A stretch of 64,000 nt of DNA from Chlorophyllum brunneum (taxonomy: Eukaryota > Basidiomycota > Agaricomycetes > Agaricales > Agaricaceae). Below the pieces are notes generated by a model. That model was given only the letters and a program-made list of their open reading frames with translations. It had not been told where the DNA came from and ran no database searches. Every line of letters starts with the position of its first letter. Position 1 is the first letter of the stretch. Shown here piece after piece: positions 12,819-24,100 of the stretch. Location of the stretch: assembly GCA_963576785.1 (NCBI GenBank), contig OY756148.1:310001-374000 (forward strand), in the 5' to 3' direction. The translations under genes and the position numbers were made by a program.

Positions 12819-14904
12819 CTAGTAAACACGAAAGTTGATCCAGTGGCCGATTCGCTGAACTGGAGAGCACTTACCGGTCCAGAGCTGAACCAGTGGGCTT
12901 CTTCCACCCATCTCCTCAGGGCTCATTACCTGATACACGACACTCATTTGCTTCCTCGCCTCCAATGGGCTGTAATAGGGTGAATAGAGATTCACATCAC
13001 GATCATGGGATTCCTGGTCCTGGTCCTGAGCCTCGATGTCACTGTCCGCAGGAATTCGAGTGTCCCCTGAACCGAGGAAGACAGACGCAATGTTTGCGGT
13101 ATTTCGACTGAAGACAATTCCGCTGGGCATCTTGAAATCTTGGCTACCCGTAAGGTCGGCATTTAATTTTCGACGGACATTGAGCCTTTAAGTGTTGTAA
13201 GAATTTGGGCGGTTGGTGAGGAAAGAGGAACAGCTTACATCGCAAGAACGGAGTTTGTGTACACTGGAGAACGTGTCAGGTACATGAGGAGTGGTAGAAT
13301 ACGGAAAACTTACGTCTCGTTACTGAAAACGTTACAGCGATGTAGAGAAGTGTGTTCGGGAATGCCAGATACTGGATACGATATTGGAATACGGAAAGAA
13401 CACAGAACGACCCAGACCTACCAAGATGATGACCAGAATCGCGGCGAAGCTAGAGAGAAGCATCAACACGTCGTTCCATGTCATTCTGAAATGGGACTGA
13501 CGCTGTTATGAGTCCTGTAACAAGAGCGTATTTGGCAAGGTTCAATAGCAGCTCATCGGTCCGCAGGCTGGTATGATCTACGCGGGGCCTATTCTTATGA
13601 AAAATAAGGCAGAACATCGCAGCGATGGCGCTGTCGATTATGGCTGTAGTGCCGAAGCCAAGGTAGACCATCCACTAGAGGTACAGTGTGTGAGGATGTT
13701 TTTCGAACGAAGAAATTAGTGGCATACATCAGAGTCGCCATCAAAACTCAGTGTGTTCATCAGTCGTTGCCTATTAATTCGAAAACGTGAGTTCAGTTCC
13801 GGAAGTCACGAAGCGGAGAACTACTCACAGCTGGTAGCAGAATACTGATCAAGCAGGCGAAAATCAGTGTTTGGAATTGGATCAAGTTTTGAGGCCCGTA
13901 CCGACTCCAACTCCTGTGATGACCGTGTCAACTATCATTTGAGTGTCGCTTATTCAGGGTACTCACCAAACGCGCAAATCACAATCAAACATATCACACC
14001 CTGCGAAGAAACACGGATAGATCAATATTCTCATGAGATGACAGGTCCTACGAAATGGTCACTTACCGTGATAACCCTCGAGAAAACTTTACTGTTCAGC
14101 GTGGGGTTGGTGGATACTGTTTAATGGAGAGATTAGGGCGTGGTCAGGTGATTCACCTAAATGACTTACGTCTATAAATCCGTTCGAGGTATATCCTATT
14201 GTTAGGCCAGCCAAATCAGCCTATTATAACTGACCATCTCACGGAATACAAATATACTGACATTTGCACAAGGATGATCAGTATCGTCTGATTAAGAGCG
14301 GTGATATCGGTAAGTCACACCAGGTCAACGTTCTAAACATGCCGCTTGCCTGGGTGGTTCCTAGAGCCTATATCGCGCAAAGCTTGTGAGCGAGGCCTTG
14401 GAAATGGGGGCAAGTTCATTACCTTTAAACTCCTGGGGACATTGACTGTCAATACGAGCATGCATCTGCCATGGAACATGTCACGAACCAGTCATTTCTT
14501 GTTGAGGCACCCCCAGTTACGAAATTCGAGATGAGGAACGAGTACATCAAGTCCGCAGAGAATACAAAATGCAGAAGATCTAGGAAGCTACCGTCCAGGG
14601 GGGTCAGCGAGGCTAGCGTAGCACGAGGGCATTTGACGCACCAAACAGCAACTACCTAGTACCATGGGGTCAGTCGCAATTCAAGGAACACCAAAGAAAG
14701 TTTGTTAATACCTTGATCTTGCACCACACTGTGTCTTTCGGGTAATGCGTATAATACTGGTATGCTTGAAGGATCGTTGCACCGAAGACCCTGCAGAACT
14801 GTAAGCAATAAGCAAGGCAACCCCATTTGCTGCGCGCACGCTGTTCCAATGAGATAGCCCACAAAAGGCCCAGCCAAAGCTTCTCTATCGTAACTTGGAC
14901 CCAT
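12819..14904 (-). CDS. DUF6534-family seven-helix membrane protein, paralogue 2
   Basis: Tandem paralogue of the gene at 8886-11126, same strand and same exon plan. The start ATG at 14904-14902 gives MGPSYDREALAGPFVGYLIG; after intron 1 the reading is VFGATILQAYQYYTHYPKD. The core exon (13671 to about 13500) reads MVYLGFGTTAIIDSAIAA and continues to a helix ending ALVTGLITA. The last exon (about 13190-12819) begins NVRRKLNADLTG and ends with a tail carrying YSPYYSPLEARKQ and EEMGGRS, which align with paralogue 1. The two proteins are clearly homologous but diverged along their length, so the duplication is not recent. Some central exons are inferred from homology rather than followed base by base. 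Function unknown. Confidence 0.75.
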
Positions 14905-17159
14905 GTCTAAGATCGGAGGGGAGGTAATCTAAGGGGAAGAGGAGGACTGTAGTGCAACGACGTACTGACCATTGGCTCGGGAATTTATACCTCAAGATTG
15001 TAGTAGATCAACGTGGGCGCAACCAATTTCCGTGAACCTCGAGCATTTGTCCCGGAGTTCAGGGACCCATCATCAAGAGGTGAGTGAGTGGAAGCAGCAC
15101 TACATTGATGACTAAGGCGGACTGTGAGCTTCGAAATGACGAACGGTTGCTAAGGAGCAGTGTGCACCCCCTCTCCATCGCATTGAACTTCGGAAACATC
15201 ATGACATGAGTTTACCCATAGCAGTGACATACCTAGGTAAACTGAGGAGTGTTTCGAGGCATCGATTAACTGGGTGTAACTGAGGGAACTCATCCCCTTG
15301 TCTTCCTCCTCAGTCTGATAATGCTGTACAGACCGACTGTCATGCATTAGCAACAGTATGCAGCAGTTTTCTATTGAGTACCCGGAAGTCGCTGTAAAAG
15401 CGTGAATTGAGGTGGACGAGGACAAAATCTCCGCTGCCGTAGGTCAGTCAGTATCTATCATCTGATTATCGATCAAATTGTAGTTCAAAGCTATCAAGAG
15501 ACGACATAGCACCGTATGGATCGCTAATAGTGGTGCATTACATTTTCTATTTTCATGTCACTCTAATTGTGTCCCGAATTGTTCGGAAACAATGCCTCGT
15601 CGTAAAAAGGAGAAGTATAATCGCCTCTTATCTTACCTTATTCATCACAGGTCAAGAACGCACTGCCCATGAACAAAATAGACATGTTGGTGCTGTCGGC
15701 CCACCAAGGAGGTCAAATGTCGTCACTCAGCTCCTGCATTACAACTGAGCCCGGAGCTTGAAGGACTGAAAAGCAGCGCGCTCAACAATGAACCCCGAGT
15801 TAAGTGATTTTTGTTCGAACAGCATTCAACAACGGACTTTGAGTCAGAGTGATTCTGGTTTGATGAAGAACTGGCCTTGCTCGTTTGGCTGGAGTAATAC
15901 CATACTGTAATGCACTGCTCAGTTGTGGGGAACCGGGGACTCGGAGGTAGTCAGAAAAGTTCTCACGAATTATTGGTATATTCGAAGCCATTTGCCCGAA
16001 TCGCCACCTTCACTCATATCCATTCCACTCGCCTCCAACTACCACGGTAATACCCAGGTTTTGCTTCTCCACACGACAGCCACACGGATGCTAAGTCACG
16101 ACCGTTCCCGCTCTGAAAATCCGTGTTTTTCCGGAAGATGAAAGAATTTCCGGAATTGTGTACTTTCATCATGTGGAAACCGGTCGCAAAGGAAGGGTTC
16201 GACGATATCATATCAATCACGGATCCAGCCCGAGGAGTACGGTGTGAGCATTCTTAGTGTCTCTGCCTGATGAAATTGTTCACATGCTGGCACAGGACCG
16301 GTACTCGAGGGGTTCCAGAAGAATACCGATGAACTCTGTATGAGTGACAAACTCATAAAATCGAGTCCAGTGATAATGCGATAACGAGTCAAGCCGCATC
16401 GGGGGGACTGTACAGCCTGGCGCAGCAACGTCCATCGGCCATCATCAGTCATCCGACTAAGGAAGTGGATATTTTGGACGTTTACTTCTTGGTCATGGTG
16501 TTCGCCTGCTTTATTTAAGTTCATCCCACGGATGACAAATTCGGGTGGACATAATAAGCATGCGTTCATCATAGGGTGCAGCTGCCAAAAAGCAACAAGC
16601 CGCTACCCTTGGCTCAGTACATTTGAATAAGTATCAACTCTAACGGAAGTCCGGCTATCGTTACGCTTCCTCCTTCTCACAACCTCCTTCCCTCCATGGT
16701 CCCCATTAGTGATGTTAGCAGGGCGTTAGGGGCCGCCTTTTTCACCTTTGTCTGCGGTTGTGTGTGAGCCCGTTGTCCCTGTTGACGTCTCAAGGCTTCA
16801 CACTGATTCACACGGATATCCTGTAGGTTATATGGCATAACACTCTCCCAAGTCTATCAGTATTTCAAGGTGTACCCAGAAGATAGCCGTTCCCTCAAAG
16901 TTACCGTCAGTGTCCTGCCCCCCAAGTTCAGCGCAGTGGTTGAAATTGACTCCCTTCTAAGGTTGCTCTAATTTGGTGCCTCTGACGTTTTCAGCATGAG
17001 TCTCATGGTTGGCTAATTAGAAGATCAGCTTGGTCGACTCTCTTCACTCTGCTTTTTCGATACATATGATGTGGTCATGGCTAGTGAAAGGCATTGGGGA
17101 GGACGTGGCGCTAGCACGGGTGATATGGTGCGTTAACCGTCAATATCTATCAAGAGCGA
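14905..17159. other. Intergenic region, no gene recognised
   Basis: Small ORFs on both strands, the largest at 16213-16572 (-). It reads as ordinary protein composition (for example VNVQNIHFLSRMTDDGRW), but the neighbouring minus-strand frames at 16014-16220 and 15800-15991 could not be joined to it by plausible splice sites. It might be an exon of an unrecognised gene. No RNA gene or mobile element seen. The first exons of the plus-strand DUF6534 gene may begin near 17055-17160. Confidence 0.3.
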
Positions 17160-18754
17160 CCTCAAGGCCTCATGTTCGGGACCGCGGCAGGAGCCTCAAG
17201 GTCTGTCCATATCTGACGTCTGTGTTACATACACTGACACGCCGCCATGCAGGCTGTCGGATACCTACATGTAAGTTCCCGTATGTGTCGGTCATGCTCC
17301 TGGAAGTGAATGCATGAATCAGGTGTTCATGATGTTGTTCGTTCAAGGGTGAGGTCCCTGCTCTCGGTATCTTGAACCTTCTTAATGGAGTCATATATAC
17401 AGGATATACCTATCACGAATCTACCTATGTGGGTACATTCGGTCTCTTGGCAGACAGCCGACTTATCGAGTCTCAGTCACGCACAAGAGTATTGATATCG
17501 GACGGTGGGCGAAAATTGTCATACGGGTACGTTCCCATTGCATCTCCATCGGGACTCTTATCGATCGTGCTTCAGCTATGTACTGTACTAGGGGGAGGAT
17601 TAGCGTTGTGTGAGTATCGTTAAATACATTTGTTCTCCCCCAACTGACTAATCTTTCGACCGTGATAGCGGCGGTGATTGGTTCGTGTTGGTTACTATCA
17701 ACCATTGCTACGGAAAACACTAACAATTGATGTTGTTCAGTGTTCTTGATTCAGCTGTACGGATTTTTCTCGCTGTAGCTCATAGCATAGCTCAATTTGA
17801 GTTCAGACAGAAAGTGAAATTCCTACTCGACTTCGGGTCCGATGCGAAGGTGAGTATGAAACACCTGGGCTGGCAATCATCGTTGACGAGCTATCCAGTG
17901 GGTTCTCTACTTCGCCTTCGGAATCACTTGCGTCGTCGATATCGGGATAACCGTCGGGATGTGTGCAATGTTGAACAGGAGCAAAGTCAGGATCAAGGGT
18001 GTCCATCTGGCAAGTAATGTGGTTCTCTCCAAAATTATTATCTTCTTCATCAGTTCCGGCCTCCTAACGACGTAAGCCATCAATGGTTCCTTGTTCGTAA
18101 CCCGACTCTGAATCTACCCTCGACCTCATTCCTCATAGCCTCATTGCCATCGTCTACATGGCCCTTGTGTGTATAGTTCCCTCTTTTGAGCGAGACAGTC
18201 CCAGTTTGATGGTTTGGTTCAGTATTCAGCTCTACCTGATGTACTGCTATTCGTCGGTGCAACATTCTCAACCTCCAAATGTACGTCAAGCATATTGCAC
18301 TCATTATGGAATGATGCTTAGTTAACAACGCAGTATATGCCAATTCTGTCCTAGCAATGTGAGTATTTCTTTAAAATTACGAGGGCTTCTTCTGGATTCT
18401 GGACTTAGGATTAATGGACGCCGGCACCTCCGCTCAGAATTTACGCGGCCACGGGAAATTGAGCTTCTAAGCGCAGTACACTTCCGTCCAGGAGGAACGG
18501 GAGACTCGAGTATATCAACGGCGAACTCTCCATACGTAGAGAAACTTCCAGGAAACCAGGGGCGAAGTGAGTGTAGTAACTTATCCCTGGTCAGGCCTGA
18601 ATCTGATCCGTTTTCCCAAAGGTTTCTCAGACAACAATTCGATACCAATGCGATGACTCCGACCGAGACGGACACCGAAAACATATTTTCTGTATTATTA
18701 GGGGGATCTCTCTGCAGGTATCTCTACTTTGACTCGGTAATAGATATGACATGA
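17160..18754 (+). CDS. DUF6534-family membrane protein, paralogue 3 (5' end unresolved)
   Basis: Third, more diverged member of the local family, on the opposite strand. The clearest exon, after an acceptor near 17899, reads WVLYFAFGITCVVDIGITVG and goes on to IIIFFISSGLLTT, matching the DUF6534 core of paralogues 1 and 2. A later exon reads DVLLFVGATFSTSK and splices (GTACGT...CAG) to LYANSVLAM, then to INGRRHLRSEF, the conserved end of the last helix. The tail runs to a TGA at 18752-18754 and lacks the YSPxYSPLEARK motif of the other two. Upstream, hydrophobic exons are visible around 17560-17840, but I could not assign the first exons or the start codon. The gene may be intact or damaged at its 5' end. 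Confidence 0.6.
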
Positions 18755-18850
18755 CGATTCTGTTGTCGTCATTCGATCGTCACCGTCCTGATTAGGCAAA
18801 CCTCCTGCCAGTTTTGTCCTGGATAGCAGCACACCTACTCTCACTCCAGG

Positions 18851-18858
18851 TATAAAAG
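18851..18858 (+). promoter_or_regulatory. TATA box of the PX-GH18 gene
   Basis: The sequence TATAAAAG lies 43-50 bp upstream of the chosen ATG at 18901, inside the 146-bp gap after the DUF6534 stop. Position and match fit a core promoter with a short leader. It also supports a separate transcript rather than a readthrough of the upstream gene. Confidence 0.5.
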
Positions 18859-18900
18859 GATCTCTCCTATTCCAACTGCTGTCCCACTCCTTCCCTCATC

Positions 18901-21088
18901 ATGCCCATATTCAGTATAGTCTGTATCACTGGACACACGACTTCTTCTTACCCCCACCCCCACATCCTCTATAACCTTAAGGTCATACTGGATGACGGGA
19001 ATCAGCAGGACGTGCTCCGTCGTTATTCTGAGGTACCCTCGACACGCTATCGCGCATATAGCCACTGACGGAACGCATGCCTCCAGTTCGTATCCCTCCA
19101 CAACTCCCTGAGAGACCCCTTCGTGCTCCCCGCCAAGGGCACTCTCACCACGAATATCGTCCCTTCAGCGTGGCTCAACAATGAGTTCATTGCCGAGCGA
19201 AAGGAAGGACTCACCCTTTATCTGCAAAGCCTCATTAGGTCTTCGGAATTGCAGGACCACCCTATCTTAGTCCAATTTTTGACTCCAGGCCCATTCAATC
19301 CCTTCGGCATACCCCAGATTGAACACGACCCTATCGCCCAGATGGAGTCTGTATCCCTGGTCAGCGTCGGGGTCAATCCTGTCCAGCCCCAAGCGGCCCC
19401 TACCAAGTCCGAACCTGATCAAGATCACAGAGGGAACTCGGAGCCGATTGCAGCAGCATATTATCCCAGTTGGGCGGTCGATACGTTACGCCCGGAGAAG
19501 ATCGCTTTTTCCAAGTTTGATATCATATTCTTTTGTGAATAATAATATTTGTCGATCTTTCATGTGAACTGACCAGGCATACCCAGGCTTCATTACTCCC
19601 AATGGAGTGGCAGGTGTTGATTGGGATGAAGGGAGTAAGGATGTATTGCGGCGTCTCGTAACTGCAGCTCGCGCTGGGACCAACGCGACGAGGGTCGTAA
19701 TTTCGATGGGTGAGCGATCCGATCTGCTTGTAAACCGTCCTTAGCTCAGGGACAACTCTCAGGTGGCTGGTCAGGGTGTCATTGGATGAGCCAGGCCATG
19801 TCCAGTGCTTCTAACAGGGCGAAACTCTGCGACTCCATCGTCAAAATAATTAACGAATTTGGCCTTGACGGTGTGTATAGTTTATTTTTTTGTCGGTTAT
19901 TGGTATCTCTCAACGAAATTTACTTAGGCCTTGACATTGATTGGGTAAGCTGTGGTCGGCTCCAAGGGAGCTCCGGCGCTTAATGATTGAGTGGCAGGAA
20001 TATCCCAATGATACTGGCACTGGAAATCCCCACTCTCCTGCGGATTCTGCCAACCTGCTGGGTTTTATCAAGTATTTGCGTAGTGCTCTGGGCAAGTCGA
20101 CCTACCTGATCATCACCCTCAACTGATATCTGATATATTACGACACAGGCCCAACGAGGATCATTTCCGCCGCCGTTACTCACATGCCGTGGAAAGGCCC
20201 TGACGGGAAGCCACTCAAAGATGTATCCGAGTTCGCACATTACATGAATTTTGTAAATATTATGTAGGCCTTACTGACCTTTCGCTTGCTCGGGTCTAAC
20301 GTTGACGATAGGAACTATGATGTCTTTGGTGCCTCGGACAAGCCAGGGCCTAACGCACCTTTAGGTATGCTTCTAGATCAAGTATCTCTCTCTATCCCTC
20401 CAACAGGTTGTAGAAAACAGATGTGGGACTAGCTCGCAACCGGAGGCCACAGCCAAAGCTGCGTATGCTCAGTGGACCAGGGCGGGCATGCCTGCCTCGC
20501 AGCTCCTTCTGGGGCTGCCACTTTATGGCTACGTCTCCCAGAGCACAGCGAAAAAACTCTCGGGGAGTTTGAGCCCTGATCCGGAGGACCCTTTGTTTCC
20601 TCCTGGGGCTCATCCCCGCTATCCACCCGAACCAATAAAAATGTCCGAGACGACAACAGCCCCTGCAGGGGACCTAAGCGCCATGTGGGGCCAACAGATT
20701 GCATTCAAGGATCTGTTATCACGCGGCGCTCTGTACAAGAAACCTGACGGAACATATGATGGCTCCAACGGCTACAATAAGGCATGGGACGATTGTAGCG
20801 ATACCCCAGTGAGCAATTCTGCATTGTAAAAAGCCGGGTATAGCTTGAACCTGTCGTCTAGTATCTGTTCAGCCAAGCACGAAAGACTGTCATAACGTTT
20901 GATGATACTTTCAGCCTGATGGACAAGGCTAAATTTGCCAAAGAAACTAAGATGGGCGGCTGTTTCACTTGGTCGCTTGATCAGGTACGCGAGATCTTTG
21001 TCGGGCTTGAGATTTCATCTGAACCAAGAACCAGGACGACGGTATAACTTTACACAACGTCATTCGTGCTGCATTGGGGAAGAAATAG
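18901..21088 (+). CDS. PX domain-GH18 chitinase fusion protein
   Basis: Predicted glycoside hydrolase family 18 enzyme (hydrolysis of beta-1,4-GlcNAc polymers, retaining, substrate-assisted) joined behind a phosphoinositide-binding PX domain. Exons: 18901-19032, 19087-19534, 19587-19709, 19763-19870, 19928-19944, 19998 to about 20095, then several more to TAG at 21086-21088; about 545 aa. Residues 22-109 read as a PX domain: RRYSEF at 40-45, LPAK ending at 61, then FIAERKEGLTLYLQSLI, so the basic residues that bind PI3P in PX domains (Arg, Lys, Arg) are present. Residues from about 165 are GH18: AAAYYPSWAVDTLRPEKI, SMGGWSG, the active site DGLDIDWE with catalytic Glu at 277, MNYDVFG, LLLGLPLYGY and GGCFTWSLDQ. 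There is no signal peptide, so the protein is probably cytoplasmic and recruited to endosomal or vacuolar membranes (inference). Confidence 0.85.
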
Positions 21089-21139
21089 TGGAAAAACGAC
21101 ACGACTATGATAAGTTAGGTCCTACATAGATGAACAATT

Positions 21140-24100
21140 CTAGTTGTCATTCGAGTTTGAGATGATACTACCAATACTCAAGAGATTCTTCTTTCCGGCA
21201 CTTCTTTGATCAGTCAGACTACCTCTTCTGTCCCTGTCGCGAGCGAAATCCGGAGGCGGGGGCAACATCTTTGTGTTATCACGCCCGGGGCTTCGTAGTT
21301 GGATTACGGAATATGAGGCGGTGTGTCTATTGCGATGATGAGGAGCATGAGCGATTGTAGGAAAGATGTCAACATACGCATCTGGGGAAGAACCATTATG
21401 GGCGGGGGATATAATTGGGCTGGCGGCAGTGCTAGAAGTGACTGACATTGTGGAAGAGTGGTGTCGCAGGGGAGCGAGTTGGATTCTGTCACTAGAGTGG
21501 AGAATGTGAGTATGGGGAGAGTTGGGGCTGTGAGCGAGTGTACCTATCGCCCGCCCACTGTTGTTGTTGTTGTGGATGATGGTGTTGGGGATAGCCGGAC
21601 CATTCAGGACTCGAACTCGTGCTGGATGACCCATATGCTGTAGGTGGAGGACCAGGTTGAGATGATGCGGAAGATGGAGGTGGGTGGGTATATCCATATG
21701 GTGGTGGGCCTTGATATGGTGGGCGAGTGGTAGGTGAGGAATTTGAAGGGGATGGATTGGCGGTGGCGGTTAAGAAAGTGGCACCGGGAGGAGGGGGAAT
21801 GGCACTTGGAGGATTGGTATTAGGTATGACAGCCGTAGCAGCTGCTGCGGGAGGTGGTGGTGGTGGTGGTGGTGGTGGTGGTGGTGGTGGAGGAGGAGCG
21901 TAAACTTGTTGGTGTTGTTGTTGTTGTTGGATCATCGGTGGTGGTGGTGGTGGTGGATAAGGTTGATACGTTTGTTGAGATGTCCCAGGCGGCGGTGGCG
22001 GATGCCCAGCAGTAGGCGGAGGTGGTGGTGGTGGTGGTGGTGGTAATCCTTGATGATGATGATGATGATGATGATGATGCGCATTATTATAATCATAAGC
22101 ACCACTTTGTTGTTGAGAAGGCGAAGGAACTTGAGTATATGGACTATGATATTGAGGTTGTTGATACGAATATCCAGGATATTGAGGTTGTTGATCGTAA
22201 TACCCTCCATAACCCTGTTGTTGAGGATAATTCGTATAATCATATCTTTGTTGTTGTTGAGGTGGGTATTGAGAATAATATCCATCATAATTCGATTGTG
22301 GATGTGGAGGTGCGCCGTTACTATTCCATTGCTGCTGCTGCTGTTGTTGGTCGACAACGATTTGAGCAGTAGCGGTGGTAGCAGTACCGCCATTCCCATT
22401 ACTGGTACCACTATTGGAACCGGTATAAGGAGGAGCGTAATGCGGAGGAGGGGGAGGGTTATTACTAGACGTGGGATGACCATACCCTCCTCCTCCTGTA
22501 GGAGTGGTATTAGTAGTAGGGGTGGATACGACGACTGTACCACCCGGAGTAGGATTGGTGTATTGTGTATTTGGAGGTGGTGGGTGCGCGTATGGGTGTT
22601 GTTGTTGGGGATGATGAGGGTGAGGATGATGAGGATGATGGGGGTGATGGGGGTGATGATGAGGATGATGAGGTGGTGGCGGTAACGAATTTTGCGCCGG
22701 AGGTGGAATCATTTGTTGTTGCTGTTGAGGTATCGTATGATACCCACTTTGCTGCTGCGGTGGCGGCGGGGGAGGCGGAACATGCTGTTGTTGATGAGAA
22801 GGCGACGCGGGATAAGGCGGTGGAGGAGGTCCACCATGAACTTGAACTTGCGAAGTCGCCGTCGTAGTAGAAGTATTATCAAACCCTTGTTGTTGTTGAT
22901 ACCCACCACCTCTCCCATCAGATATCGAAGGACCACCCAACACCATCCCAGGTGGAATATTAACACCCATAGCAACACCATCAAGTGTATTTCCTTGTGG
23001 TGGCGGTATAACCGATCCTCCATTATTGGGAGAAGCACCGACTGCACCTGGTGGTGGTGGAATTGTCGTCGTTGCCGCCTGAGGAGGATTTTGTGCAGGA
23101 GGAGGTCCCCATCCGGTTTGCTGTTGTTGTGGATAGGTATGTTGATAATGTGGTTGATGCTGAAGCGATGAACCAGGAGCGGGATTATCGATGTTCAAAG
23201 CCATGGCAAGTCCACCCATATTGACATTCATACCCACGACATACTCTCCGGTCCTACTTCGTTTATTATTCTTATTTGTGGACATATCCCCATTGTCGTC
23301 TTCCCTATCCCCATATTGCTGCTGTGGAAGAGGTTGTTGAGTAAATGAAGGACCTGGTGTTGGTGCTGCTGTGACTGCAGTTGAAAGACTGTTGGAGGGA
23401 TATTGCTGATGTGGAGAAGTAAGAGGCAGTGGGAGTGGTTCGAGGGCCTGAATGGGACGTTTACGAACACGGATGTCTTTACGGATACGGATCTTGATTC
23501 CCTGGTCTGCAAGGGAACAGGATAGTGGCGTGGATTCTAGGGCCGGTGTGTGAGAAAGTGGGATGGGAAAAAGCGGGGATGGACGGACCTTCCATGCCGG
23601 GAAACTTTTTTGCAGTGTAGACGTAGAACGGGGCAGAATAGATGGACTTGCAGTGGCGGACGTTGTTTCTAAAAAGATTCAGTGAGTGATCCGAGATGAT
23701 AAGCGAGGAAGGGCCCTCGAGACGAGGCCCGGGGATGTGGTGAGATGGAAATCTAATATTACATACCCAACAACTTCGAAAAGACTCAGTTTGAGTCGAT
23801 AACTGCCCTCTGTACGAACACTGAGATCGGGAAAGACGAAAAAGCCAGCATCTGGAAATGGGAACATTAGGAGATTTATGGGTGTTGATTGGTGACAGCG
23901 AACCTTCGCTGTTGTGCTGTGGATCCTTGAGGTGGTAGAGACTGGAGACGACAGAGCCAGTTGTACACCTAGTACGACCGTCTTTTAACCAGTGCAATTC
24001 GGCATCGTCGTCTGGCTTGGCGAGAGATGCAAACATGAAGTAGTAGGGGTTTTGGAGGTAGGATTGGGCGTAGACTGCGGCATCTGGCGGGGGACCTGGT

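Noticed and set aside
16213..16572. 119-codon minus-strand ORF as a possible gene
   Set aside because: Could not be joined to neighbouring frames by good splice sites and has no recognised motif.
17803..18006. Minus-strand acidic ORF resembling the DUF6534 tails
   Set aside because: It is antisense to the well-supported plus-strand DUF6534 core exon (WVLYFAFGITCVVD...), which explains the region better.
22050..22685. Plus-strand ORF with poly-Met/Arg/Ile composition, and nearby minus-strand alternative frames
   Set aside because: Shadow of the triplet-rich velB exon. Low-complexity DNA is open in several frames, and only the frame joined by phased splice sites to the velvet domain is supported.
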